From assembly GCF_003626915.1 (NCBI RefSeq), contig NZ_CP032570.1, forward strand, positions 1,612,001 through 1,676,000: 64,000 nt of DNA, read 5' to 3'. The notes beneath the pieces are model-generated. The model saw nothing but the letters and a program-made list of their open reading frames with translations, did no database searches and was not told the DNA's origin. Positions 8,017 through 18,387 of the stretch are shown here, one piece after another. Both the position numbers and the translations under genes were made by a program. Source of the DNA: Tsuneonella amylolytica (lineage in GTDB: Bacteria; Pseudomonadota; Alphaproteobacteria; Sphingomonadales; Sphingomonadaceae). The stretch's first letter is position 1; each line of letters starts with the position of its first letter.

Positions 8017-9204
8017 CTATTCCTCGAGCGCGAACGCGATCTCGGCGTGGTCGCGCAGCCGCTCGACCAGCGCTTCGCCCAGGATCGAACCCGGCGTTCC
8101 GATCCCGCCTTCGGCATCGCTGGCGAGCAGCGCCATGCCGGTTTCGGCCAGCATGCGGCTGGTCGAACCGTATCCCGGATCGTAGCGACCCTTCACGCCG
8201 TAGTGCAGGCGCTCCCCGCTCTCCATCTCGCCCACGAACACCACGTCGTAGTATCCGTTCTCGCGCTGCTCGGGGGTCGGGCCCTCGCCCGGCTTGGGCG
8301 GCTTCGCGCCGAACGGGTTCTTGAGCATTTCGGTCACCGCGTTGGCCGCGGCCTTGCCCGCCTCGCCCGGGCTGGTCAGCATCATCTCGTCGTAACGGAA
8401 GTCCTCGCCATACGGGAAACCGCGCAGGAAGTTGGTCCGGTGCACGTTCTTCACGTTGATCGTCGCCATGATGAACGGCGCAGCCCACTTGCCGAGGTCG
8501 TCCTCGTAATGCGGGATCATGCCCGCCGGCTGGTCCGGTCCCTCGAAGCCGGGGGTCAGCCCGAAGGGGCTCGACAGGGTCTTGATGATCGAGGGGTTCT
8601 TCGCCGCCGCCTTCATCGTCGCGGTGAGGCTGGCCGCGGTCCCGCCGGAGAACGTGCCCTGCATGGCCCGCACCCGGCCGCGCACCCGCGGGGCGGGTTT
8701 GCCGTAGCGCGCCTGCGCCTCCTTCTGCAGCATCAGCACGCCGAGGTCGAAGGGGATGGAATCGAAACCGCTCGAGAAGCTGATCCTCGCGCCGCTCGCC
8801 CTGGCCTGTTCGTGATGGGCGTCGATCATCTCGCGCATCCACGCCGGTTCGCCGCACAGGTCGGCGTAGTCGGTGCCGCTGCGCGCACAGGCGGCAACGA
8901 GTTCGCTGCCGTAGAGCTGGTACGGGCCGACCGTGGTCAGCACCACGCGCGTCCGGTGGCACATGGCATCGAGGCTGCCGGGGTCGTTCGCGTCGGCGAT
9001 CACCAGCGGCGTGTTGGCGGGGGCACTGATCTCGTCGCGGACCGCTTCCAGCTTGTCCTTGCTGCGCCCGGCCATCGCCCACTTGGGCGCATCCGGCTTG
9101 CCGCCGTATTCCCGCACGAAATGTTCGGCCACCAGCCGCCCGGTGTACCCGGTCGCGCCGTAAACGACGATGTCGAATTCCCTTTCGGTCCGCCCTTCGG
9201 CCAT
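8017..9204 (-). CDS. Saccharopine dehydrogenase-like / trans-acting enoyl reductase family oxidoreductase
   Basis: A 395-residue protein with an N-terminal Rossmann fold (DIVVYGATGYTGRLVAEHF from residue ~11) and GRSKDKLEAV, typical of the saccharopine-dehydrogenase NADP-binding family that includes mycobacterial trans-acting enoyl reductases and mammalian SCCPDH. CGEPAWMREMIDAHHEQA is a further family segment. The substrate is unknown; a role in modifying a lipid or polyketide is possible only by analogy. It lies 62 bases upstream of doxX on the same strand. Confidence 0.85.
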   Translation of the reverse strand: MAEGRTEREFDIVVYGATGYTGRLVAEHFVREYGGKPDAPKWAMAGRSKDKLEAVRDEISAPANTPLVIADANDPGSLDAMCHRTRVVLTTVGPYQLYGSELVAACARSGTDYADLCGEPAWMREMIDAHHEQARASGARISFSSGFDSIPFDLGVLMLQKEAQARYGKPAPRVRGRVRAMQGTFSGGTAASLTATMKAAAKNPSIIKTLSSPFGLTPGFEGPDQPAGMIPHYEDDLGKWAAPFIMATINVKNVHRTNFLRGFPYGEDFRYDEMMLTSPGEAGKAAANAVTEMLKNPFGAKPPKPGEGPTPEQRENGYYDVVFVGEMESGERLHYGVKGRYDPGYGSTSRMLAETGMALLASDAEGGIGTPGSILGEALVERLRDHAEIAFALEE

Positions 9205-9272
9205 TCCCGCTCTCCCTTTTCAGGAAGAAAGGATGCGCCGCGCGGCGCGCGAAGTCCAGAGGGGCGGCGTCG

Positions 9273-9827
9273 CTACAGCCTGGGCAGGGTTACCCCGCGC
9301 TGGCCCATGTATTTGCCAGCGCGGTCCTTGTAGCTCGTTTCGCAGCGTTCGTTGCCCTGAAGGAACAGGAACTGGCACGCGCCTTCGTTGGCGTAAATCT
9401 TCGCCGGGAGCGGGGTGGTGTTGGAGAATTCCAGCGTCACGTGCCCTTCCCAGCCCGGTTCGAGCGGGGTGACATTCACGATGATCCCGCAGCGCGCATA
9501 AGTGCTCTTGCCGAGACATATGACCAGCACGTCCTCGGGCACGCGGAAATACTCGACCGTGCGGGCCAGCGCGAACGAGTTGGGCGGGATCACGCAGACA
9601 TCGGTCTTGCGATCGACGAAGCTGTTGGCGGCGAAATTCTTGGGGTCGACAACCGCGCTGTCGACGTTGGTGAAGATCTTGAACTCGTCGGCCACACGCG
9701 CGTCGTAGCCGTAGCTCGAGAGGCCGTAGCTGATCACGCCGTCGCGGCGCTGGGCCTCGACGAAGGGTTCGATCATCCCGCGCGTGCGTGCCGCCTCGCG
9801 GATCCACCTGTCGGAGAGAATCGCCAT
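9273..9827 (-). CDS. dcd: dCTP deaminase
   Basis: Deaminates dCTP to dUTP, supplying dUMP for thymidylate synthesis. The 184-residue length is exact for the family. Visible motifs are [13 protein letters not shown], the nucleotide-binding [11 protein letters not shown] and the catalytic-site [18 protein letters not shown] 9827 is chosen because it gives the canonical [11 protein letters not shown] start; longer readings run into unrelated sequence. A secreted protein gene lies 56 bases upstream on the same strand. Confidence 0.97.
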   Translation of the reverse strand: MAILSDRWIREAARTRGMIEPFVEAQRRDGVISYGLSSYGYDARVADEFKIFTNVDSAVVDPKNFAANSFVDRKTDVCVIPPNSFALARTVEYFRVPEDVLVICLGKSTYARCGIIVNVTPLEPGWEGHVTLEFSNTTPLPAKIYANEGACQFLFLQGNERCETSYKDRAGKYMGQRGVTLPRL

Positions 9828-9883
9828 GGCCGGTTGATTCCCGACCCGGTCCGCCGGGGCAAGCGCGCGGCCGCGCTTATCCG

Positions 9884-10411
9884 CTAGAACCGCTTGCCGC
9901 GAACCTGCGGGTTGATGGCCACGATGTGGTTGAGCCACGCCTTGGGCTTGCGGATCATGCCGGCCGGGTAGTCGATCTTGACCCCCGCGATCCGCGCGAT
10001 CGCGCCGACGAAGTGGATGCAGTTGTTCTTGTCGAGGTCGTAGAACTTGCCCGGCTGGTTGCGCCATTCCTCCACCTCGCGCTTGATCGCGCGATACTGG
10101 GCGTCGGTCAGCTCGACCGAGAAATGGCGGTTGGTCTTGGCGATCCACTTGTCCTTTTCGACGTAGATGACGTGTTCGACCGGTCCGGCGAGGACCGCTG
10201 GCGATGCAGTCTTGGCGGAGAAGCCGTAGTTCTCCTTCACCCGCCTGCCGGTCGCGTCCTCGGTCCCTTCCAGCACCACGAACGTGTGCGGATAGCGGCC
10301 GAACAGGACCGAGCCGTTGAAGCTGTGGAAGCTGGCGGTGACCTTGGCGAAGGCCCCCGGCGCCCAGGCGAGCGCGATGGCGGCGAGGAGGAGGGTTATC
10401 AGGCGGCGCAT
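9884..10411 (-). CDS. Exported protein with a His/Asn-Cys pair, function unknown
   Basis: A 175-residue protein with a Sec signal (residues 1-22, cleavage after AFA). The mature part contains PHTFVVLEG (His42) and [16 protein letters not shown] (Cys131, His133). A His near a short strand and a Cys preceded by Asn at the start of a helix are arranged as in papain-like or NlpC/P60-like cysteine hydrolases, in circularly permuted order. I do not recognise a named family. The protein is probably periplasmic. Enzymatic activity is a guess from two motifs. Confidence 0.7.
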   Translation of the reverse strand: MRRLITLLLAAIALAWAPGAFAKVTASFHSFNGSVLFGRYPHTFVVLEGTEDATGRRVKENYGFSAKTASPAVLAGPVEHVIYVEKDKWIAKTNRHFSVELTDAQYRAIKREVEEWRNQPGKFYDLDKNNCIHFVGAIARIAGVKIDYPAGMIRKPKAWLNHIVAINPQVRGKRF

Positions 10412-10484
10412 GGCCGCGCCCTATCAGGCCGGCAAGCTGAACCGAAACGGAATTTCAGTGGCTTGCCGGCCTGGTGCGGCCCGC

Positions 10485-12845
10485 TCAGAAGCGGACGGTG
10501 CCCGTCACGAAGACCTGGCGCGGATTGCCGTAGAACGCCGTCAGGGTCCCTTCCTTGCCGAGCGAGGGGATCGGATAGCCGTTCGCCCCGAGCGGGATGG
10601 CGCCGGTCGTCGCATCGGCGACGACGAAGGTGTATCCGCTGGTCTTGTATTCCTTGTCCGTCAGGTTGCGGCCGTGAAGCCCGATGCTCCAGCGATCGCC
10701 AGGTGCGTTGTAGACGAGGTTGGCGTCGAGCAAGACGTAGCCCGGCTGGTCGATGTACGGGTTCGGCACCTCGAACTGGAAGGTCTTCGACCGGTAGGAC
10801 GCCGTTGTGGTGAAGGCGATGTCGCCATCGCCGACCGGCGTAGTGTAGCCGAGCGTTCCGCTCGCGGTCCACTGGGGGGTGTTCTGCACTTCGCGGAAGT
10901 TCGCGACATCGGTCGGCACACCGCCGATGTTGGTGATGTAGCGGTCGTACTGCGCGTCGATGTAGCCGAGCGAACCGGCCAGCGTCAGCCGGTCGCCGGC
11001 CGCCATCAGGTCGCGGCCGAGGCGGGCGGTGGTCTCGAACTCCACGCCCTTGAAGGTCGCCTTGCCGGCGTTGGACACAACCCCGCAGAAGGTCGCGATG
11101 CCGCCGACGTTGCAGGCCACCGATCCGGGGATCTGCACGTCGGTGTAATCGGCATAGAAGCCGGCGAGCGCAACATAGAGCGCGCCGTCCATCAGGCTGC
11201 CCTTGTAGCCCACTTCGTAGCTGTCGACCTGTTCCGGGCGGAAGCTCAGGAAGCTCGCCACCTCGGCGTCGGAGCGGATGCCGTTACCGTCGAGATCGGG
11301 CGCATTGACGCCAACACCGCGCGGATCGAAGCCGCCGCCCTTGAAGCCCTGCGAATAGCTTGCGTAGAGGTTGTGATCGGGCGCCGGCTTGAAGCTGACC
11401 GACGCGCGAGGCGTGAACGCCTTGAACTTTCGGCTGCCGCTGAAATTGGTGCTGGGCGCGCCGAATGCGACCCCTGCGCCGCCGAAAACCGGCGAGCCGC
11501 CGCCGAGGTAGTTCTGCCGCAAGATGTCGGCCGTGCGGGTGTCCCAGGTGTATCGTCCGCCGAGAGAGACGCTGAGCCGGTCGGTGATGTCGAGCGTCGC
11601 ATCGCCGAAGACGGCATAGGTTTCGGTGTCGACATCGGCCTCGGTGAAGGCGGTGAAGCCGTTGAGCGTGGTGAACAGACGCACGTCGAACAGCGTGTCG
11701 GCCTTCGCATCGAGATAGTAGAAACCGACCAAGGCCGACAGCGGGCCGTTATCGTACAGAAGCTGCAGTTCCTGGCTGATCTGTTCGTTGTTGTAGATGC
11801 CCGGCACGTCGAGATCGACCGCCGGCAGCGCGTCGAAATCGATCGGCGTGTCGGTCGTGTCCTTGCGCCATGCGCTGATCGAGCGGAACGTGAGCGCATC
11901 CGACAGGTCGACGCGGACGTTCATCGCGACCCCGTATGCCTCGATGTCCTGCTTCGGATCGTCGAGCCCGCCGCGCGTGTCGAAGACGTCGCCGAGAACG
12001 GCCGCGCCCGAGGCGATGCCGGGGATCAGGCGGTGGCCGCCGCGCGGGCTGCTCTTGTCACGGGCGTAGTCGCCCGACACGCGGACGAGCACCGGCGCGC
12101 CGTAGCCGCCGAGCTCGAAGGTGCCGCGCGCGGCCCACAGGTCCTTGTCGTAGTTGTCGCGCCCGGTCGTGAGGTTGGTCCCGAACCCGTCGCGTGTCAG
12201 CCGGGCAAGCGCCCCGCCCAGTCGCACGATCTCGCCGCCCGATGACGCGCTGATCACCCCGTCGATCTGGTTATAGCTGCCGTAGGTCGCCTTCACCATC
12301 AGCGACGGGTCCTGCGGCAGGTTCTTCGTCACGTACTTCACCGCGCCGCCGATGGTGTTGCGGCCGTAGAGCGTGCCCTGCGGCCCGCGCAGCACCTCTA
12401 TCCGCTCGACGTCGTAGATGTCGAGCACCGCAGCCTGTGGTCGGTTGAGGTAGACGTCGTCGAGGTAGATGCCGACGCCCTGTTCGAAGCCCGACACGGG
12501 GTCCTGCTGGCCGACACCGCGGATGAAGGCGCTGAGCGTCGAGTTGGTGCCGCGGCTCGCCTCCAGCGTGGTGTTGGGGGTGGTCTGGCCGATGTCGGTG
12601 ATGTCGATCGCGCCCGACTGGGCCAGCGATTCTCCGGAATAGGCGGTCACCGCGATCGGCACGTCGACGAGGTTTTCCTCGCGGCGACGCGCGGTGACCA
12701 CGATCGCGCCTTCGTCGGTATCGGCAGTCGCTTCCGCTTCGTTGGGCAGGTCCTGCGCGGCAGCGGGCGCGGCCAAGCCGGCGATGCCAAGCGACACGGC
12801 GAGTGCGAAGCCGCTGGCGGCTGCGGAAACGGGCAGGCGGGTCAT
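10485..12845 (-). CDS. TonB-dependent receptor (sphingomonad type, substrate unknown)
   Basis: A 786-residue outer-membrane receptor. The signal peptide ends near AAAQ (residue ~31), a TonB-box-like region IVVTARRREENL follows at ~48-59, then the plug (VPIAVTAYSGE, IEVLRGPQGTLYGRNTIGGAV) and a barrel ending VFVTGTVRF with the terminal Phe used for assembly. The type is abundant in Sphingomonadales and usually takes up plant- or hydrocarbon-derived compounds; substrate cannot be read here. ATG 12845 has GGGAGAG 6 bases upstream; an earlier start would run through the palindrome shared with the divergent TetR gene. That arrangement suggests local repression. Confidence 0.9.
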   Translation of the reverse strand: MTRLPVSAAASGFALAVSLGIAGLAAPAAAQDLPNEAEATADTDEGAIVVTARRREENLVDVPIAVTAYSGESLAQSGAIDITDIGQTTPNTTLEASRGTNSTLSAFIRGVGQQDPVSGFEQGVGIYLDDVYLNRPQAAVLDIYDVERIEVLRGPQGTLYGRNTIGGAVKYVTKNLPQDPSLMVKATYGSYNQIDGVISASSGGEIVRLGGALARLTRDGFGTNLTTGRDNYDKDLWAARGTFELGGYGAPVLVRVSGDYARDKSSPRGGHRLIPGIASGAAVLGDVFDTRGGLDDPKQDIEAYGVAMNVRVDLSDALTFRSISAWRKDTTDTPIDFDALPAVDLDVPGIYNNEQISQELQLLYDNGPLSALVGFYYLDAKADTLFDVRLFTTLNGFTAFTEADVDTETYAVFGDATLDITDRLSVSLGGRYTWDTRTADILRQNYLGGGSPVFGGAGVAFGAPSTNFSGSRKFKAFTPRASVSFKPAPDHNLYASYSQGFKGGGFDPRGVGVNAPDLDGNGIRSDAEVASFLSFRPEQVDSYEVGYKGSLMDGALYVALAGFYADYTDVQIPGSVACNVGGIATFCGVVSNAGKATFKGVEFETTARLGRDLMAAGDRLTLAGSLGYIDAQYDRYITNIGGVPTDVANFREVQNTPQWTASGTLGYTTPVGDGDIAFTTTASYRSKTFQFEVPNPYIDQPGYVLLDANLVYNAPGDRWSIGLHGRNLTDKEYKTSGYTFVVADATTGAIPLGANGYPIPSLGKEGTLTAFYGNPRQVFVTGTVRF

Positions 12846-12901
12846 CTCTATCTCTCCCAAACGCGGCGCGTCCTCGCGCGCGCCTTTCGATAGGCGCTGT
12901 A

Positions 12902-12924
12902 TTGAAACCTGAACCACGTTTCAA
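12902..12924. promoter_or_regulatory. Candidate TetR operator between divergent receptor and regulator genes
   Basis: A 23-base palindrome has perfect 7-base outer arms, TTGAAAC and GTTTCAA. Counting inner pairs, 9 of 11 positions match around a central A at 12913. It lies 57 bases before the receptor start (minus strand) and 46 bases before the TetR start (plus strand), the classic place for an autoregulatory TetR operator controlling both. Binding by this TetR is inference from position and symmetry. Confidence 0.6.
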
Positions 12925-12969
12925 CTTTTATTGTTGCCCCGGTGTGCCCGCTTCCGTAAGCGTTGCGCG

Positions 12970-13596
12970 ATGGCCACCGACCCCACCCCGCCGGCAAGCG
13001 CAGCAAGTCCCGGCAAGGAACCGCGCACGGCGCGGGGCAAGGCCACCATGCGCAAGCTCCTCGACGCGGCGGCGCAGGAGTTCGGCGAGCTGGGTTTTCA
13101 CGCCGCGTCGATCAGCGGCATCACGCGGCGCGCCGGTACCGCGCTCGGCAGTTTCTACACCTACTTCGACAGCAAGGAGGCGATCTTCTCCGCGTTGGTC
13201 CGCGACATGAGCCGCGCGGTCGCAGAGTCCGCCGCCGCGGCGATGACGCCGACCGCCACCGGCATCGAGCGCGAGCGCGAGGCGCTGGCCGCCTTCCTCG
13301 CCTTCGCCCGCGCGCACAAGGAAATCTACCGCATCGTCGACGAGGCGGAGTTCGCCGATCCCGCCAGCTACCGTGCGCACTACGGCGGCACGGCCGAACG
13401 GATCACCGCGCGGCTCGATCAGGCAGTGGCGTCGGGCGACCTCGCGCCCGGCGACAACGAGGTCCGCGCGTGGGCGATCATGGGCGCCAACGTCTTCCTG
13501 GGCATGCGCTTTGGCGTGTGGGACGACAGCCGCCCGATCGACGAGATTACCGGCGCGGTGTCCGATCTCCTCTTGCGGGGGCTAGCTCGCCAGTAG
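12970..13596 (+). CDS. TetR family transcriptional regulator
   Basis: A 208-residue repressor-type protein. The N-terminal helix-turn-helix is clear at about residues 25-75: MRKLLDAAAQEFGELGFHAAS, then ITRRAGTALGSFYTYFDSKEAIF. The C-terminal ligand domain is unassigned. It is divergent from a TonB-dependent receptor with a 23-base palindrome between, so it likely senses the receptor's substrate or a metabolite of it. ATG 12970 is used; a TTG at 12931 in frame is less likely. The last 15 bases overlap the convergent end of putA. Confidence 0.92.
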   Translation: MATDPTPPASAASPGKEPRTARGKATMRKLLDAAAQEFGELGFHAASISGITRRAGTALGSFYTYFDSKEAIFSALVRDMSRAVAESAAAAMTPTATGIEREREALAAFLAFARAHKEIYRIVDEAEFADPASYRAHYGGTAERITARLDQAVASGDLAPGDNEVRAWAIMGANVFLGMRFGVWDDSRPIDEITGAVSDLLLRGLARQ

Positions 13597-16500
13597 CGAG
13601 GCGTTGCCGCCGGCGGCGGTGGTGTCGATGCACACAACGCGCTCGGTCGCGAACCGCAGGACGTAATGCGGGCCCCCCGCCTTGGGTCCGGTCCCCGACA
13701 GGCCTTCGCCCCCGAACGGCTGGCTTTCGACCACTGCGCCGATCTGGTTGCGGTTGACGTATAGGTTGCCGACCTTCGCCAGCCGCTCGACCGTCCGCCG
13801 GGTTTCGGCGATGCGGCTGTGCAGCCCCAGGGTGAGCCCGAAGCCGACCGAGTTGATGTCGTGCACCACCTGCTCCAGTTCGCGCCCCTTGAAGCGGGCG
13901 ACGTGGAGGACGGGTCCGAAGTTCTCGCGGCGCAGGTCCTTGATGGAAGCGATCTCGATGATCGTGGGCGCGACGAAACAGCCGTCGGCGGTGCCGGGCG
14001 GAAGTTCGCGCCGCCATACCGGGCGCCCCTCCTTCATCCGCCGCGCGATATGGCGTTCGAGCGCCGCGCGCGCATCCTCGTCGATCACCGGGCCGACATC
14101 GGTGGGAAGCGCGGCGGGATCGCCGATCTCGAGCGCTTCGAACGCGCCCTTTATCATCCGCAGCATCTCGCCCGCCACGTCGTCCTGCAAGTAGAGCACT
14201 CGCAGCGCGCTGCAGCGCTGGCCGGCGCTCTGGAACGCGCTGTTCACGACGTCGCGGGTGACCTGTTCGGGCAGGGCCGAACTGTCGACGATCATCGCGT
14301 TCTGGCCGCCGGTCTCGGCGACGAACGTGGCGATTGGCCCCTCGCGCGCGGCGAGGCTGCGGTTGATCGCTTGCGCGGTCGCGGTCGAGCCGGTGAATGC
14401 GACCCCGGCGATCCGCGGGTCCGAGGTGATCAGCTGGCCGACTTCGCCAGCGCCGGGAAGGAGCTGGAACACCTCGTCGGGAATGCCCGCCTCGTGACAC
14501 AGGCGCACGGCAAGCGCGGCGATCAGCGGGGTCTGCTCGGCCGGCTTGGCAATGACGGTATTGCCCGCCGCCAGCGCGGCGGCGGCAGGCCCGATGAAGA
14601 TTGCCAGCGGAAAGTTCCAAGGACTGATGGTGGCGAACACGCCGCGTCCGGCAAGGCTCAGACGGTTCTCTTCCCCGGTCGGACCGGGCAGGGGAATGGG
14701 GGCGGAGAACAGCCGTCGCGCCTCGGCGGCGTAGAAGCGCAGGAAATCGACCGCCTCGCGCACTTCGAGCACGGCATCGACAAGCGTCTTGCCCGCCTCG
14801 CGTTGGCACAACGACAGGAATTGCGCGGTGTGCGCCTCGAACGCATCGGCCGCGGCTTCCAGCAGCAGCGCGCGTTTCGCACCGCCCAGCGCGTTCCAAC
14901 CCGGCTGGATCGCCTCGGCCCGGCGAACCGCGTCGGCGACCTCGGCGGGGGTGGCATCGCGGCGGCTGCCGACTTCGCGGGTCATGTCCTGCGGCGAGGT
15001 GATCGGGGCGATCTCCCCAGCCTCGGCACCGGGAAAGGTCGGGGCGGCGTCCCAGTGACGACCCGCAAGGCCGTCCAGTTCGGCCATCAGCGGTTCGAGC
15101 ACCAACGGATCGGCCAGATCGACCCCGGCGCTGTTGGCCCGGGCACCGAAAATGGCGTCCGGCAAGGGAATCGCCGGATTGCGCTTCGTTTGCGTTGCGG
15201 CGAGTTCGGCAACCGGATCGCCCGTCAGCTCGCCCACAGGGACACCGGCATCGGCCATCCGGTTGACGAACGAGGAGTTGGCCCCGTTCTCCAGCAGGCG
15301 GCGCACGAGATAGGCGAGCAGATCCTTGTGCCCGCCGACCGGCGCGTAAATGCGTACCGGGGTCCGCCGGTTGCCTTCGACCTTGGCAAGCTCGGCGTAA
15401 ACGTCCTCGCCCATGCCGTGCAGGCGCTGGAATTCGAATTCACGGCCTCGGGAGAGCGCCTTGATCGCACCGATGGTGTAGGCGTTGTGGGTCGCGAAGG
15501 CGGGGTGGATGGCGTCCGCCGCCTCGAACAGCCGGGCCGCGCAGGCGAGATAGCTTACGTCGGTGGACAGCTTGCGGGTGAAGACCGGGTAATCCGTGTG
15601 CCCGCCGATCTGGCTCAGCTTGATCTCGCTGTCCCAGTAGGCGCCCTTGACCAGCCGCACGAACAGCCGCCGGCCATGCCGCCGCGCGACTTTCGCGGTC
15701 CAGTCGCACATATGCACCGCGCGCTTCTGGTAGGCCTGCACCGCGAGGCCGAAGCCCGTCCATTGGGTGCCGTCGGCGCGCGCGAACAGCGCATCGTCGG
15801 CAACCAGCGCCTCGATGATGTCCATCGACAGCTCGAGCCGCTCGGCCTCCTCGGCATCGATGGTGAAGTGCATGCCCCCGTCGCGCGCCTTGCCGGCGAG
15901 ATCCTTCAGCATCGGGACCAGCGCCGCCTTCGCCGCTTCGGCGTGGAGGAAATCGTAGCGCGGATAGAGCGCGGACAGCTTGACCGAGATGCCCGGTGAC
16001 TGCTCCCAGCCCGCCGCCGTCTCGCGGCTGAGGCGGGCGATGGCCGCCTCGTAGCTCGCGCGGTAGCGTTCGGCATCGGCGAAGGTCATCGCCGCTTCGC
16101 CCAACATGTCGAAGCTGTGCTGGAGGCCGCGGGCGCGTTCGGGCGCGGCGCGCTTCAGCGCCTCGTCGATCGTGCGGCCGAAGACGAACTGGCCGCCCAG
16201 GATGCGCATCGCCTGCAGCGTCGCCTTGCGGATCACCGGCTCGCCCAGCCGGTTCATCGCCCCGCGCAGTGTGCGGCCCATGCCGCGCTGGTGCTGTTCG
16301 GGCCGTTCGAGCACCTCGCCCGTCAGCATCAGCGAGAACGTCGCCGCATTGACGAACGTGCTGCTCGATTCGCCGAGGTGCTCGCCCCAGTCGATGTCGC
16401 CGATCTTGTCCTTGATCAGCGCGTCGGCGGTCGCCGCGTCGGGCACGCGCAGCAGCGCCTCGGCAAGGCACATCAGCGCGATGCCTTCTTCGGTGTCGAG

Positions 16501-16716
16501 CCCGTAGGTTTGGAGGAACGCGTCGAGCCCGCTGGCCTTGCGCGCCCGCGCACCCTCGATCAGCCCGCCCGCGATCCGTGCCGCTTCGCCGTGCACGGCC
16601 TGGACAGGCGCCGCCATACGGATGCGCTCGGCGACGCAGGCTTCCTCCTCCATCCGGTAGGCAAGGCGCAGGGGACGGCGATCGACGGGGGCGGGGGCGG
16701 CGGGTATGGTCGGCAT
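13582..16716 (-). CDS. putA: Bifunctional proline dehydrogenase / glutamate-semialdehyde dehydrogenase
   Basis: Oxidises proline to glutamate in two steps, with FAD then NAD+, channelling the intermediate. At 1044 residues it is the short PutA type without the N-terminal ribbon-helix-helix DNA-binding domain, so it should not repress its own gene. The PRODH half spans ~90-440 (LYPRYDFLHAEA, RLVKGAYWDSEIK, THNAYTIGAI), the aldehyde dehydrogenase half ~500-1020 (ISPWNFPLAIFIG, VAFTGSTATAQ, catalytic Cys in SAGQRCSALRVLYL). ATG 16716 is preferred over a TTG at 16749. Its 3' end overlaps the TetR gene tail to tail by 15 bases. Confidence 0.96.
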   Translation of the reverse strand: MPTIPAAPAPVDRRPLRLAYRMEEEACVAERIRMAAPVQAVHGEAARIAGGLIEGARARKASGLDAFLQTYGLDTEEGIALMCLAEALLRVPDAATADALIKDKIGDIDWGEHLGESSSTFVNAATFSLMLTGEVLERPEQHQRGMGRTLRGAMNRLGEPVIRKATLQAMRILGGQFVFGRTIDEALKRAAPERARGLQHSFDMLGEAAMTFADAERYRASYEAAIARLSRETAAGWEQSPGISVKLSALYPRYDFLHAEAAKAALVPMLKDLAGKARDGGMHFTIDAEEAERLELSMDIIEALVADDALFARADGTQWTGFGLAVQAYQKRAVHMCDWTAKVARRHGRRLFVRLVKGAYWDSEIKLSQIGGHTDYPVFTRKLSTDVSYLACAARLFEAADAIHPAFATHNAYTIGAIKALSRGREFEFQRLHGMGEDVYAELAKVEGNRRTPVRIYAPVGGHKDLLAYLVRRLLENGANSSFVNRMADAGVPVGELTGDPVAELAATQTKRNPAIPLPDAIFGARANSAGVDLADPLVLEPLMAELDGLAGRHWDAAPTFPGAEAGEIAPITSPQDMTREVGSRRDATPAEVADAVRRAEAIQPGWNALGGAKRALLLEAAADAFEAHTAQFLSLCQREAGKTLVDAVLEVREAVDFLRFYAAEARRLFSAPIPLPGPTGEENRLSLAGRGVFATISPWNFPLAIFIGPAAAALAAGNTVIAKPAEQTPLIAALAVRLCHEAGIPDEVFQLLPGAGEVGQLITSDPRIAGVAFTGSTATAQAINRSLAAREGPIATFVAETGGQNAMIVDSSALPEQVTRDVVNSAFQSAGQRCSALRVLYLQDDVAGEMLRMIKGAFEALEIGDPAALPTDVGPVIDEDARAALERHIARRMKEGRPVWRRELPPGTADGCFVAPTIIEIASIKDLRRENFGPVLHVARFKGRELEQVVHDINSVGFGLTLGLHSRIAETRRTVERLAKVGNLYVNRNQIGAVVESQPFGGEGLSGTGPKAGGPHYVLRFATERVVCIDTTAAGGNASLLAS

Positions 16717-16771
16717 GGGGCCGCGCCCTGCACCCGGTTTCACCTGCAATCAAGCGGGCATGACAGGCCGC

Positions 16772-18310
<1,539 letters not shown>

Positions 18311-18387
18311 CCGCCTCTCCTCGGGATCCGGTCTTGCGACTCCTCGTTCGAGGCAGGTTGCAAGATGAAACCCGCTATCGCAAGCCG

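Noticed and set aside
10317-12245. 642-codon plus-strand frame opposite the TonB-dependent receptor
   Set aside because: Shadow frame; the receptor signature motifs and C-terminal Phe support the minus strand.
12846-12969. Cobalamin or other riboswitch before the TonB-dependent receptor
   Set aside because: Gap too short and no B12-box-like sequence; the TetR-type palindrome explains the region better.
13819-15999. 726-codon plus-strand open frame inside putA
   Set aside because: Antisense shadow of PutA; the PutA motifs are on the other strand and the translation here has no domain character.
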